Counted from the stretch's first letter, positions 37,175-46,388 are shown. The stretch: DNA of 64,000 nucleotides from Planctomycetaceae bacterium (GCA_002709225.1 PAQH01000120.1:1-64000); one strand, 5' to 3'. The notes: generated by a model not told the origin, from the sequence alone. Translations and numbers: made by a program.

Positions 37175-37206
37175 ACCCGCGTCTCATTTGGGGCGCGGGT
37201 TTCTTC
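37175..37206 (+). terminator. Rho-independent terminator after DUF1326 gene
   Basis: A GC-rich 7-bp stem, acccgcg/cgcgggt, with a 12-base loop, followed by ttcttct, about 100 bp after the stop at 37076. The T-run is short, so efficiency may be moderate. Confidence 0.65.
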
Positions 37207-37350
37207 TGCGCCGACGGCAATCGACAAACGCCGTAGACAGACAGCGTCAGAGCCAGCCATCCGAGCACTCCAGTGTATGGCGGCGGCTAACAGTCAAAGC
37301 CCGGAAATGCGTAGACAAGCCCCGGCATTTCCACCGAGGCAATCAGCGGA

Positions 37351-37713
37351 TCAAGAATCCGGCATCACCTTGGGTTGACGCAGAAAATCGGTCACCGAAC
37401 TGCTCGCGGGATCAATCCGCGGGGCAGGATCTGGAGTCAGCGCAGCCTTGGTCCGACCCCACGCTCGCTTGGTACCTCGCTTCATTTTCTGCCACATCGA
37501 GGGGCGTTTCGAAGTGCGGGCTGGGCTGGCCTTGGAGCTTCCCCATTGCGGCCATTTCCAACTCCCCGTATACCAGGAACCCTGCCTCGCTTCAGCCCCT
37601 CCCCGAGACCGCATTGTTCCGGTCGATTCGGCTCGCTGGCTGGTTACTGTAGCGCACCCACCAATGAACACCAGGCAGAATACGACTCCACACCAAGTAC
37701 GAAACACCATCAT
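37351..37713 (-). CDS. Small lipoprotein of unknown function
   Basis: A 120-residue product (start ATG 37713; 37710 also possible) with a lipoprotein signal peptide: hydrophobic VVFCLVFIGG then the lipobox Cys in FIGGCATV. The mature part is Trp/Lys/Arg-rich (YTGSWKWPQWG, MWQKMKRGTKRAWGRTK) with a Pro-rich, then Ser-rich tail ending VTDFLRQPKVMPDS. Family not recognised; short lipoproteins of this kind are frequent in planctomycetes. Convergent with the DUF1326 gene. Confidence 0.72.
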   Translation of the reverse strand: MMVFRTWCGVVFCLVFIGGCATVTSQRAESTGTMRSRGGAEARQGSWYTGSWKWPQWGSSKASPARTSKRPSMWQKMKRGTKRAWGRTKAALTPDPAPRIDPASSSVTDFLRQPKVMPDS

Positions 37714-38049
37714 CACTCTCTCTCCAACGCGAACCAGCAATAACTTTGGGAGTGTGGCAGAACCACCCCAGCGCGTCTAGATCATTCGTACCGCAGTGCG
37801 AAATCACTGTAGCGGCGAGGCAATAACAGATAAACCACTGTCGATGGGATCGGTCGTGTACGCCAGCCAGCGCCACCTGACAAAGTAGCTTGCCAGACAG
37901 CGCCACCGAGAGATACCGTGGATTGCCCCACATGTAAGACCCAATCGATCAACGACCAGCATGAGGGCCACGCGGTCTTTCACTGACCCGAATACTTAGG
38001 GTACTTGATGAAACGCCAACGCATGGCGCAGATCCAGTCCAGTCGCGAG
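37714..38049. other. Intergenic region, 336 bp
   Basis: Between the small lipoprotein gene and the degraded rhomboid-like gene. No intact gene or RNA is apparent. It may include decayed 5' sequence of the pseudogene (near 38008, a short frame MKRQRMAQIQSSRE stops within 17 codons). Confidence 0.4.
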
Positions 38050-38552
38050 ACAAGTTCATAGGAGCTGGAACGCCATGTCGAAACGCGACCGACAGCTGAC
38101 CGCGCCGACCTGATTCGCTGTCCGCGGTGCCGCGTCCAACGGATGAACACGGAACAGGTTCTGTTGACCGGCGTCCAGACGATTCCTTTCAGCTCGACAT
38201 TTGCCGGCAATGCCAAATGGCCTGGTTTGACGGTGGCGGACCGGCCACGCTCCAACTCGACTACGAGTCAAGTATCGAGGTAATTGACCAATGAGAACGC
38301 CAGCAACGCCTCAGCAGCAACCACAAGGAGCACCTCAAGACGCTGAGCGCAGCGGTAACGATGGCGTCGCATCGCCGCGGAACACACCTTGTCAATCGTT
38401 GACCGCGGAGCGACCCTGACGTTCTGTTGACCACTCGCCCGAGACTCTGGATGCCGAGCTTTTTCGGCGACACCAAGCGCGTGAATTACCTGCCAGGCAC
38501 TCCCTGCCCGCTCGTTGGATTAGAGCTTGAAGTAATCGGCCTACTACGCCAC
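38050..38552 (+). pseudogene. Degraded zinc-ribbon (zf-TFIIB) gene, resembling the N-terminus of a planctomycete rhomboid-family protein
   Basis: Frame 1 around 38119 encodes IRCPRCRVQRMNTEQVLL, the first half of a TFIIB-type zinc ribbon. The second half, LDICRQCQMAWFDGGG, is in frame 3 from about 38192, so a frameshift lies between about 38170 and 38200. A TGA at 38292 then interrupts the frame; after it come ERQQRLSSNHKEHLKTL and, in yet another frame near 38454, RLWMPSFFGDTKRVNYLPGTPC. The order of zinc ribbon, acidic/helical linker and (W)xPxFFG... is what I associate with planctomycete rhomboid-like membrane proteases, but no membrane core follows before the pyrophosphatase gene. The frameshifts are clear; the rhomboid link is tentative. 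Confidence 0.55.
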
Positions 38553-38644
38553 GAACAGACGTCCGCAAGCCCCCTCACAAGTACCGCGCCGGACACGGAA
38601 CCCACCAAACCCAACCCGGGTCCAAGCAACCCAATACGCCGAGC

Positions 38645-41263
38645 CTAAAACACCCCCAAAGCCATCAAGCTGTAGCGGACTACAAATCCTGCAGCGACCA
38701 CACTGACCATGCTCATCAGCTTGATGAGGATGTTCAAACTTGGCCCACTGGTGTCTTTGAACGGATCGCCAACCGTATCACCCACGACACCCGCCTTGTG
38801 TGCATCCGAACCCTTACCGCCAAAATGGCCGGCCTCGATGTACTTCTTGGCATTGTCCCAGGCACCTCCCGCATTGGCCATAAAAATGGCCACACAGAAA
38901 CCACAAGTCAACGTACCTACCAGGAGCCCCAACACTCCGCCGACGCCCAGCAGGAAGCCGGTGACGATCGGGGTAATTAGTCCCAACAGCGAAGGCATCA
39001 ACATCTCTTTCTGGGCAGCCACCGTACTGATCCTGACGGGGGCCGCATAATCGGGTGTGGAAGTACCCGCCATAATGCCATCGTCTTCGCGGAATTGGCG
39101 ACGTACCTCTTCAACCATACCCTGCGCCGCACGCCCCACCGCCTCCATGGTCATCGCGCAAAACACGAAGGTTGCCATGCAGCCGATAAAGATCCCTACC
39201 AATACCTTGGGATTCATCAGTGAAGCGTCGTAGTACCGTGCATAATCGGGCAGGCTCGCATGTTTTGCCGAGACCAATACGAGTGTTGCAGCACCGTCCG
39301 CGCCTTTGACCGTAAGCTCACGGGTTCGCGTGCCCTCGCCGACCAAGTCGTTTTGGATCGGTCCAGCATCAAGTGCTCCCCAGGCGGGCTTACGTGCATC
39401 CACGGGCATGATCAGCCAAGCCTGATTACCATCGTGACCTTCAGCCGTGGCCTTCTGCACCACGAGTTCGTCCGTCAGCTTGTACCAGCCCGGCGCCGCG
39501 GTCTCGGCAATCACCGTATCAACCGGATCTTCGGCCCAGTGCTCAAACCCCATACGGACTTCTTCGATATAGGCCGCCAGTAGTGCCAGGGCCGTCAGCG
39601 CCGCTGAGCCGATGGCAAAGCCTTTACCCGTTGCCGCCGTTGTGTTCCCCAGGCTATCGAGCGCATCAGTCCGCTCACGTACAATCGGTTCCAGCCCGGA
39701 CATTTCAGCGTTGCCACCGGCATTATCGGCAATGGGCCCGTACGCATCGGTCGCCAGCGTGATACCTAGCGTGCTCAGCATGCCAACCGCGGCGATTCCG
39801 ACACCGTACAAACCAAGCGCAAAATATTGGACTTCGGCAAAACCGCGTCCCCACGTCGCCGCACCAAAGGCACCCAAGGTCGCCAGACAGACCACGATAA
39901 TCGGAACCCAGACACTCTTCATACCGGCAGCGACGCCACCAATAATGACTGTCGCCGGACCGGTAACGCACTGTGCGGCTAGATCCTGCGTCGGCTTGAA
40001 TTCGTCGCTAGTTTCATATTCCGTCCACCAACCAATGAGCCAACCTGCGGCCAGCCCGATCATCACACTGATCGCCACGCCCCAGAATTGACCATTCCAA
40101 ATCCACAGCGTCAACGCGATTGCCGCTAACGCCACCGCTCCTGTCGATAGATTGATACCTTTACCCAATGCCTTGAGTAGCGCTTTCTGGCTGGCATCTT
40201 CATCCGTCTTGACCATCTTGATACCCAAGATAGAGAGGCCAATCCCGACGCCAGCGATCACCATCGGCAAGAACAACGCCCTGAGCTGCCAATCCAACAC
40301 TGACCCGCCTAAATTCTGACTTTCGATCAAGTCACCGCTGGCAAAGGCGGCCACACCCAGTGCGGCCGTCGCCAAAATCGACCCACAGTAGGATTCATAC
40401 AAGTCAGCGCCCATACCCGCCACATCGCCAACGTTGTCGCCCACATTGTCCGCGATGGTCGCTGGATTACGGGGGTCATCTTCGGGAATGCCCGCTTCCA
40501 CCTTACCGACCAGATCGGCACCAACGTCGGCGGCCTTAGTGAAAATACCACCACCGACACGTGCGAACAGGGCCTGACAACTGGCTCCCATTCCAAAACA
40601 AAGCATCGTCACGGTGATCTCGACAAGTCCGACATCAAAGACCACCCGCAGAACCGCATACCAGATCGTAATGTCAAGCAAACCCAGACCGACGACGGTC
40701 AAACCCATCACCGCTCCCGAGCGGAACGCGACTTGCAATCCCGCGTTGAGCGACTGCTGCGCGCCGGCGGCGGTACGACTACTCGCCCAGGTCGCCGTTT
40801 TCATACCAAAATAGCCGGCCAGCCCGGAGAAAAAGCCACCCGTCAAGAAAGCGAACGGAACGAATCTGCTCTGCACACCCAGCCCGTAAGCCGCAAACGC
40901 GAGCAACAACCCAATGACCACGAAAAAGACGAATACAACCTTATATTGCTGAGCCAGATAGGCCTTTGCCCCATCGCGCACATGGCCGGCAATCTCGATC
41001 ATTTTAGGATTGCCCTCATCCGCCGTCATCATGTCCTTGTAGAACTTCACAGCGAACCCGAGCGCCACGATCGATCCCACAAAGGCGATACCCCACCAGA
41101 CCCACTCCATCACCCCCACTTCTCCCGCGGAGGCTGCCCCTGCATCCTGGGCGAACAACGATGACTGAAAAGCGGGTAACAATAGCGCAGCCAAGGCCAA
41201 CATGACACAAGACCAACGACCGAACAGGCCCCTGGATTGAGCCAACATCCGTCGAGTTTCCAT
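38645..41263 (-). CDS. hppA: Membrane-bound ion-pumping pyrophosphatase
   Basis: An 872-residue, many-helix pump that couples PPi hydrolysis to H+ or Na+ export. The catalytic core is [24 protein letters not shown] (238-260), [23 protein letters not shown] (261-283) and [17 protein letters not shown] (506-522). [18 protein letters not shown] has Ala at the position that is Lys in K+-independent enzymes, so it is predicted to be K+-dependent. Two features are unusual: an N-terminal signal-like extension ([19 protein letters not shown]) and an insertion of about 110 residues (about 570-680), rich in charged residues, between two C-terminal helices. Na+ versus H+ specificity cannot be decided by eye. 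Confidence 0.95.
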   Translation of the reverse strand: METRRMLAQSRGLFGRWSCVMLALAALLLPAFQSSLFAQDAGAASAGEVGVMEWVWWGIAFVGSIVALGFAVKFYKDMMTADEGNPKMIEIAGHVRDGAKAYLAQQYKVVFVFFVVIGLLLAFAAYGLGVQSRFVPFAFLTGGFFSGLAGYFGMKTATWASSRTAAGAQQSLNAGLQVAFRSGAVMGLTVVGLGLLDITIWYAVLRVVFDVGLVEITVTMLCFGMGASCQALFARVGGGIFTKAADVGADLVGKVEAGIPEDDPRNPATIADNVGDNVGDVAGMGADLYESYCGSILATAALGVAAFASGDLIESQNLGGSVLDWQLRALFLPMVIAGVGIGLSILGIKMVKTDEDASQKALLKALGKGINLSTGAVALAAIALTLWIWNGQFWGVAISVMIGLAAGWLIGWWTEYETSDEFKPTQDLAAQCVTGPATVIIGGVAAGMKSVWVPIIVVCLATLGAFGAATWGRGFAEVQYFALGLYGVGIAAVGMLSTLGITLATDAYGPIADNAGGNAEMSGLEPIVRERTDALDSLGNTTAATGKGFAIGSAALTALALLAAYIEEVRMGFEHWAEDPVDTVIAETAAPGWYKLTDELVVQKATAEGHDGNQAWLIMPVDARKPAWGALDAGPIQNDLVGEGTRTRELTVKGADGAATLVLVSAKHASLPDYARYYDASLMNPKVLVGIFIGCMATFVFCAMTMEAVGRAAQGMVEEVRRQFREDDGIMAGTSTPDYAAPVRISTVAAQKEMLMPSLLGLITPIVTGFLLGVGGVLGLLVGTLTCGFCVAIFMANAGGAWDNAKKYIEAGHFGGKGSDAHKAGVVGDTVGDPFKDTSGPSLNILIKLMSMVSVVAAGFVVRYSLMALGVF

Positions 41264-41697
41264 CGTTTTCCGATTCCTTCTCCGAAATTACCAAACGAAA
41301 ATAGGGGACCCTACTCCGGGAACAATACGCCAGCGAGTCGCCAGTCACATCCGGCAACCACGTTTCGAAATGAGAGCGTGCGACAAGGCAGGTGCTCAAC
41401 TCGTCCCTGATTCGCACGGCCGCTGGTAAAGGTAGGCATTGTTGCTCAGCAAGCCGTTCTTGTCGGAATCTACCGACGTGACATCCGGCAGTGGTGGCCG
41501 GAAAGCCCATAAAACCGCGAAGTGTAAATGATGATGTCAAGAAATGTCAACTGCTACCTCACAGAGGTCCGTATTCCCGGAAGCCACGCACCCCCCGAAC
41601 CATCTTCCAGCGCCGCTATCCGCCACTCTGCACGCGGGAGGTGGCCAGCGAAAATCCCTACTCTGCCGCCAACCAGCCCTGCCACGGTGGCAACCGA
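41264..41697. other. Intergenic region, 434 bp, upstream of hppA
   Basis: Lies between the end of the aldo/keto reductase gene and the start of hppA (both minus strand), so it should hold the hppA promoter. No small gene, structured RNA or repeat is convincing; the overlapping open frames here have no recognisable protein features. Confidence 0.4.
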
Positions 41698-42708
41698 TTA
41701 CGGGGAAAATCCGCCATCGGCCGTGGGTGGATTTCGCCCAGCCAAAGCCAGTTGTTGGTACAGCGGGGGCGGTAATGGGCCCGCCAGCAGGCTGTCGACC
41801 GCCTGCCGGACCTGCGCAGGCGAGCTGAAACCGACGATCGCAGCCTGGATCTGCGGATGACCGAGTACGTAACGTAACCCTGCGTCCGCCAGCGACTCCC
41901 CTGGATCCAGCAGATCGGCGAGCTGCGATGCCCGATCAGAATCGCGTTGAAACAGGTCCAGCGGGAAAAATTTGGTCTTGAAAGTATGCGGTGCGGGAGG
42001 CTGGCCGACGAGCGCGCCGCCCGCGTAAACTCGTATCGCGAAGACACCCATCCGCTGCGCCGCGCAGGCATCAATCACATTGCCGTAATCAGTTTCTGGA
42101 AAGGTCTCAGAAGCCACACACCCGGCGCTTGAATTGAGCAGATTGTAGGGCACCTGCATCGTCGCAAAACGCCCGCTGCCAATCACTTCACGCAACGCGT
42201 CCGGTTGCCCAATTCCGGTCAAACCAAGATGCTCCACGACCCCCCGGGAACGCAGCCGCTCGAGCGTCTCCAGGACCCCACCGGGTCCGATGACGTCCTG
42301 CGGGGTGAGACTGGTCGCCTCGTCACCGCGGCAGGTGGTGACCGAGTTGTGTAGCTGCAACAACGTCAGCCGCTGCACGCCCAGCCGCGACAGGCTCCCC
42401 ATCACGGAAGCCTCTACCTTTCCCGCAATATCATCGAGATCGGTGGGCAGCAAGCGAACTTTTGTCGCTAAATGCACCTTATTCAGAGCCGCCAATTCCG
42501 CGAGTGCCGTTCCCAGGCTCTCTTCGGACTTACCCATTCCGTAGGTCGCGGCAGTATCAAACCAATTGACACCCGACTCCAGCGCCTGCTCGACAGTGGC
42601 TCGCTGCATCCGCCCAGCATCTTCGGTCATCAACTGGGGAATCGGCCCGGCGCCAAACGCCACGCGGGAAACCTTCAGGTCCGTACCGCCCAAGGTGACG
42701 TACTCCAT
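41698..42708 (-). CDS. Aldo/keto reductase
   Basis: A 336-residue NADPH-dependent TIM-barrel oxidoreductase that reduces carbonyl groups. The catalytic tetrad is complete: Asp and Tyr in VNWFDTAATYGMGKSEE, Lys in VHLATKVRLL and His in LTLLQLHNS. The C-terminal NADPH region (LGHPQIQAAIVGFSSPAQVRQAVD) is typical. I place the start at the ATG at 42708; the frame is open 53 codons further up, but that is the selenoprotein gene in another frame. Its ATG overlaps the selenoprotein stop (TGATG), so it is likely translated by coupling from that gene. Substrate unknown; a detoxifying role alongside the peroxidase-like selenoprotein would fit. Confidence 0.92.
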   Translation of the reverse strand: MEYVTLGGTDLKVSRVAFGAGPIPQLMTEDAGRMQRATVEQALESGVNWFDTAATYGMGKSEESLGTALAELAALNKVHLATKVRLLPTDLDDIAGKVEASVMGSLSRLGVQRLTLLQLHNSVTTCRGDEATSLTPQDVIGPGGVLETLERLRSRGVVEHLGLTGIGQPDALREVIGSGRFATMQVPYNLLNSSAGCVASETFPETDYGNVIDACAAQRMGVFAIRVYAGGALVGQPPAPHTFKTKFFPLDLFQRDSDRASQLADLLDPGESLADAGLRYVLGHPQIQAAIVGFSSPAQVRQAVDSLLAGPLPPPLYQQLALAGRNPPTADGGFSP

Positions 42709-43349
42709 CAGGCCAGGCCCTTCTCTGCTGGCGGAGGAGGGGTTTTCCCACGTGCCGCATCCGCCAGGTAGCCTGGGTCCTCCAGCCCAAACGCATCCGC
42801 AACGCGGTTGAACCAGGCAAACATGGCCGTGACATAGACCGCTTCCGCAATCTGGGGATCCTGCCATCCCGCAGTCCGTAGCTCTTCCGCATCAGTCGCC
42901 GTGATACGGTAAGACTCGCGAGTCAAGCGGGCAACAAACTCGAGCAACTTGCGTTCCGCCAAGTCGAGTCCCGCCGCTGCCACATCACCTCGACAGAGCG
43001 CTTCGATCTGGCTCTCCTGGGCTCCCTGCAACTGCAGGAAATATCCATGCGAACCCGTTCAGTAGGGGCACTGGTTCAACGCGGAAACCAGCGTCGCAAT
43101 CATCTCTTTCAGCCGACGTGTCAAATGACCTTCCGAAAACTGCAGGCCGTAGCTGAATTCCACCACCGATCGCAGCAAGGCCGGATTAAGACTGAAGCAC
43201 TTGAGAATTTCGGGCACCTCGGTCCGCTGCGGATTGGCAGTTAACCAAGCCTGGTAGACGTCCCCCACGGTGCCAGTCGCCTGCTCCTCATCGACCCAAC
43301 GAATCCAAGGCGACACAACCCACTCCTTGCGTTTGTACGGCAGCGACAT
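42708..43349 (-). CDS. AhpD/peroxidase-related selenoprotein with in-frame UGA (CPYU)
   Basis: Read straight through, a stop codon at 43061-43059 splits two short ORFs. Translating TGA as selenocysteine joins them into a 213-residue protein of the AhpD-like, carboxymuconolactone-decarboxylase fold (peroxidase-related). The start ATG at 43349 gives MSLPYKRKEWVVSPWIRWVD... The redox site becomes LNQCPY-U97-TGSHGYF, i.e. CxxU followed by His101, aligned to the family CxxCxxxH. The second half (AERKLLEFVARLTRESYRIT..., YVTAMFAWFNRVADAFGL) is the family C-terminus. A SECIS-like hairpin begins 19 nt after the UGA, and selA/selB are in this window. The first half ends exactly at the redox motif and the second half starts exactly after it, which a random nonsense mutation would rarely mimic. 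Confidence 0.9.
43023..43040 (-). promoter_or_regulatory. Bacterial SECIS-like hairpin
   Basis: In the mRNA, 7-bp helix UUCCUGC/GCAGGGA closes the loop AGUU (loop at 43033-43030, 26-29 nt after the UGA). The inner five pairs are Watson-Crick G-C rich; the outer ones include one G-U. A GU in the loop and a loop 16-37 nt after the UGA are the known features recognised by bacterial SelB. Confidence 0.8.
43059..43061 (-). other. Recoded UGA (selenocysteine codon, Sec97)
   Basis: The TGA is in frame within CPY-TGA-TGSHG; see the selenoprotein and SECIS entries. The gene's own stop is a second TGA at 42710-42708. Confidence 0.88.
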
Positions 43350-43527
43350 CCGCGAGCGGAGCCCGCGCTGGCCACCTCGAATCAGCGGCAACCCGCGGCT
43401 CAGCCTGCCGCAAAAAACGCCCAGCGTCAAGCTGGGGGCCAGCGAGAGCGTACCGCCACCTCAAGGCGGCTCCACCGCCGTCGCAACTACGACCATGGCC
43501 CGGCCTCTCGCGGTTGCTGCGCGGTGC

Positions 43528-43737
43528 TTAGCGGCCAGTGAAGCCAACGTTCTGTTCGACCTGTCGGGCGCGCGAATCAAGACCAAATCGCTCTCCGTGA
43601 GGTCGAAACTGCTCCGTCCAGGAATCGGTTTGCAACTCCGAGTCGGCCCGCGGCAACGGCTGCCAACTGGCACAACCCTCCGCCGCTGCCATAATGGCAC
43701 ACACTCCCAACACGAACCCACTGCGAAGTTGCCTCAC
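43528..43737 (-). CDS. Small lipoprotein of unknown function
   Basis: A 69-residue product from a GTG at 43737, with aagga about 8 bases upstream. It has a lipoprotein signal peptide (LRSGFVLGVCAIMAAAEGC, lipobox AAEGC). The mature part, SWQPLPRADSEL...RPHGERFGLDSRARQVEQNVGF, ends in a FGLDxRAxxVExNxG motif that I associate with short planctomycete envelope lipoproteins. The frame is open much further upstream (to 44157), but that extension is Arg-rich and overlaps the LmbE-like gene, so it is rejected. Divergent from the deacetylase gene. Confidence 0.72.
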   Translation of the reverse strand: MRQLRSGFVLGVCAIMAAAEGCASWQPLPRADSELQTDSWTEQFRPHGERFGLDSRARQVEQNVGFTGR

Positions 43738-43865
43738 TAGTCGATTCCTTTGCAGACAGGAAACGTGGTCCAAGCGGACCGCCAGAACTGACACCGAGCT
43801 GGCGCGGAGGTTGGCAAAATCTTTCCTACCTGTCCAGACCACTCTACCGACTTCGGAAACAGAAA

Positions 43866-44561
43866 ATGAACCCAGTAGACATCCTGGCAATCGCCCCCCA
43901 CCCCGACGACGTCGAACTCGGCATGGGAGGCTGCCTGCTGCGCGCGATCTCGGAAGGTCTGCGCGTCGGCATACTGGACTTGACCGACGGCGAACCGACC
44001 CCACATGGTTCCCCTGAAATTCGGGCGCGGGAAACCAGCTCAGCATCCCAAATCTTGGGGCTGCAGTGGCGCCACAACCTAGGCCTCTCCAATCGGCGAC
44101 TGGAAGCCACGCTGGCCGCCCGGCATCAGCTCGCGGGAGTCCTTCGCCAATGTACACCGCGTTGGCTCTTTGCCCCCTACTGGATCGACGCGCACCCCGA
44201 CCACGTCGCGGCTACCCAGTTGATTGAAGACGCGCGTTTCTGGGCCAAATTGACAAAATCGGACCTGCCCGGGAAACCCTGGCACCCGGAACGCATATAT
44301 TACTACTACTGCGTGCATTTGAAACTGGCTCCCACACCCGCCTTCGTGCTCGACATCTCGCCGTTCTGGGAACAAAAGTTGGCGGCCATCCGCTGTTATG
44401 AAAGCCAGTTTGTTACTGGGCGGCCAACGGCACCTCCAACCTTCCTGGATCAGTTGCGCGACGAAGCCGCCTACTGGGGTAAGACTATTGGGGTGCGTTA
44501 TGGAGAACCCTTTGCCACCCGTGAACCACTCGGACTGGCCAGCCTCAGCCAACTGATCTAA
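43866..44561 (+). CDS. bshB1: LmbE/PIG-L family deacetylase, BshB1-like
   Basis: A 231-residue Zn-dependent N-acetylglucosamine deacetylase. The zinc site is AIAPHPDDVELGMGG (HPDD) and the third ligand is in PYWIDAHPDHVAAT (HxxH). LDLTDGEPTPHGSPEIRARET matches BshB1, which deacetylates GlcNAc-malate to make the bacillithiol precursor GlcN-malate. Other LmbE enzymes act on mycothiol or GlcNAc-PI, so the bacillithiol role is a family-level inference. It lies about 500 bp from the selenoprotein gene on the opposite strand; both suggest thiol/selenol redox functions in this region. Confidence 0.82.
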   Translation: MNPVDILAIAPHPDDVELGMGGCLLRAISEGLRVGILDLTDGEPTPHGSPEIRARETSSASQILGLQWRHNLGLSNRRLEATLAARHQLAGVLRQCTPRWLFAPYWIDAHPDHVAATQLIEDARFWAKLTKSDLPGKPWHPERIYYYYCVHLKLAPTPAFVLDISPFWEQKLAAIRCYESQFVTGRPTAPPTFLDQLRDEAAYWGKTIGVRYGEPFATREPLGLASLSQLI

Positions 44562-44714
44562 ATTTCCGCGGGATCCCACGGAAGTTATAGCTACTGCGGC
44601 GGTGACCAACAGAGTTACGTTATAATACTTCGCTGGCGCGTCGATCGACCGCGCAACGCCCGTTCCAGCAAGATCCCGACAGGCAGGGCTCGCGAATCCG
44701 GATAGTGACCTGGC

Positions 44715-46100
44715 ATGCAACGACGAACCCTATTGCAACAACTCGGTACGAGCCTGGGAACGCTCGCATTGAGCGGGTTCTTGACCCACGCCGCGCGCCG
44801 CGCAACGGGTACCTCACCGCTGGCCATGCGCGAGACACACTTTGTGCCGCGCGCCAAACGTGTCATTGTGCTGTTCATGTTTGGTGGCCCCTCACACCTC
44901 GATTCATTTGATCCTAAGCCACAACTGACACGCCACCACGGCCAACCGCTGCCTTTCCAGGCACCGCGCGTGCTCTCCTTTCCACTCCGCCATGGAAACC
45001 TGGTGGGGAGCCCTTTCCGCTTCCAACGTCATGGCGAGAGCGGGACCTGGGTCAGTGACCGGTTCCCACATTTAGCAAAACTGGCAGACGATCTGTGCGT
45101 CGTAAACTCGATGCACTGCAGCAATTCCCGCCACGGCGGTGCGGTGCTGGAATGGCACACCGGCACGGATACTTTTATTCGTCCAAGCCTGGGATCCTGG
45201 GTGACCTATGGCCTGGGCAGCGAAAATCAAGACCTACCCGGTTACATCACGATCTGCCAGGCGCTGAGTCAGGGGGGCGCTAACAATTTCGGATCTGCTT
45301 TTCTGCCTGCGGCCTTTCAAGGAACGCCATTGGGTTCTGGTGGCATCGCCGCCAGCGAGGCACTGATTCCGTTTATCCGCGGGAAAAACCCCCGTCACCT
45401 GCAACAACTCGAACTGGAGATGTTGCGGAAAATGGCCGCAGCACAAAACCAAGAGATTGGTTCCGACCCACAGGGAACCGCCAGACTCGCCTCGTTTGAA
45501 CTCGCGCTGCGGATGCAAAACGAGGCACCACTCGCGCAAGATCTAGCTTCAGAAAGCACCGCCACTCAGAGACTTTACGGCCTGAACGATCCGGCCACAG
45601 AAGATTTCGGCAGACAGTGTCTGATGGCCCGACGTTTTGCCGAGCGTGGCGTTCGATTCGTGCAATGCAACAGCAATGGGTGGGACCACCACAGCCAGCT
45701 CGAGCAGGGAATGACGAACATGTGCCGAGCCGTGGATCAACCGATCGCTGGACTGCTCACCGACCTCAAACAACGTGGTATGCTGGAAGAAACACTCGTC
45801 ATCTGGGGCGGCGAATTTGGCCGCACCCCAACAGCCGAAAATGCCAATGGCCGCGACCACAATCCACACGGTTTTACTGTCTGGATGGCGGGCGGCGGAG
45901 TACGTGCTGGCCTGACCTATGGCCAGACCGACGACTACGGATATTATGCTGTTGAGGGTAAAGTTCACTTCCACGATCTGCACGCCACCATTTTGCACCT
46001 ACTGGGTCTCGATCATCAGCGTCTGACCTTTCGATATGCCGGCCGCGATTTTCGCTTGACGGATGTACATGGTGCGGTAGTGCACGACCTGTTAGCGTAA
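44715..46100 (+). CDS. DUF1501 domain-containing protein
   Basis: A 461-residue exported protein of the planctomycete DUF1501 family, related to the alkaline phosphatase/sulfatase superfamily. The N-terminus has a Tat-type signal (MQRRTLLQQLGTSLGTLALSGF). Family motifs: VIVLFMFGGPSHLDSFDPKP (metal-site region), NSRHGGAVLEWHTG, VQCNSNGWDHHSQLEQGM, LVIWGGEFGRTPTAENANGRDHNPHGFTVWMAGGGV and LHDLHATILHLLGLD. DUF1501 genes usually neighbour DUF1549/DUF1553 cytochrome genes; here the neighbours are an LmbE protein and a PQQ-type protein. Biochemical activity is not known. Confidence 0.94.
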   Translation: MQRRTLLQQLGTSLGTLALSGFLTHAARRATGTSPLAMRETHFVPRAKRVIVLFMFGGPSHLDSFDPKPQLTRHHGQPLPFQAPRVLSFPLRHGNLVGSPFRFQRHGESGTWVSDRFPHLAKLADDLCVVNSMHCSNSRHGGAVLEWHTGTDTFIRPSLGSWVTYGLGSENQDLPGYITICQALSQGGANNFGSAFLPAAFQGTPLGSGGIAASEALIPFIRGKNPRHLQQLELEMLRKMAAAQNQEIGSDPQGTARLASFELALRMQNEAPLAQDLASESTATQRLYGLNDPATEDFGRQCLMARRFAERGVRFVQCNSNGWDHHSQLEQGMTNMCRAVDQPIAGLLTDLKQRGMLEETLVIWGGEFGRTPTAENANGRDHNPHGFTVWMAGGGVRAGLTYGQTDDYGYYAVEGKVHFHDLHATILHLLGLDHQRLTFRYAGRDFRLTDVHGAVVHDLLA

Positions 46101-46182
46101 CTGCAGCAACCCGTGACTTTTGCTCTAGAGCCGATTTGCTTCAAAATTCCAATCCACTGCCCTGTTGCAGGAATAAATTACG

Positions 46183-46380
46183 GTGGTCCACAAGGCACTC
46201 CGATTCATCGGTCAGGCGATGCAAGTCACCGGCCTGCTCGTGCTGCCGTTGGCCATGGCAATGCAATTGACCAACTCGCTGCAACGCGCGCTGCAAGTCA
46301 GTCAAATGGTCTTCATGGCGATCTTCGGAATCTGCATGTTTCTCATCGGAATGATCCTGACAAACGTCGGACGGGAGTGA
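46183..46380 (+). CDS. Small two-TM membrane protein
   Basis: A 65-residue product starting at GTG 46183 with two membrane helices (LRFIGQAMQVTGLLVLPLAM and MVFMAIFGICMFLIGMILT) and a short loop. The next gene starts 8 bp after its stop, which supports translation. Small two-helix proteins with this RxxGxxMQxxGLLxLPLAM pattern recur in planctomycete genomes; no function is known. Confidence 0.7.
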   Translation: MVHKALRFIGQAMQVTGLLVLPLAMAMQLTNSLQRALQVSQMVFMAIFGICMFLIGMILTNVGRE

Positions 46381-46388
46381 CTGGTGTC

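Noticed and set aside
38292-38294. In-frame TGA in the rhomboid-like remnant as another selenocysteine codon
   Set aside because: No redox motif or SECIS hairpin, and frameshifts on both sides show decay rather than recoding.
43738-44157. Long N-terminal extension of the small lipoprotein (minus strand)
   Set aside because: It is Arg-rich, overlaps the LmbE-like gene and the signal peptide sits at the GTG at 43737.
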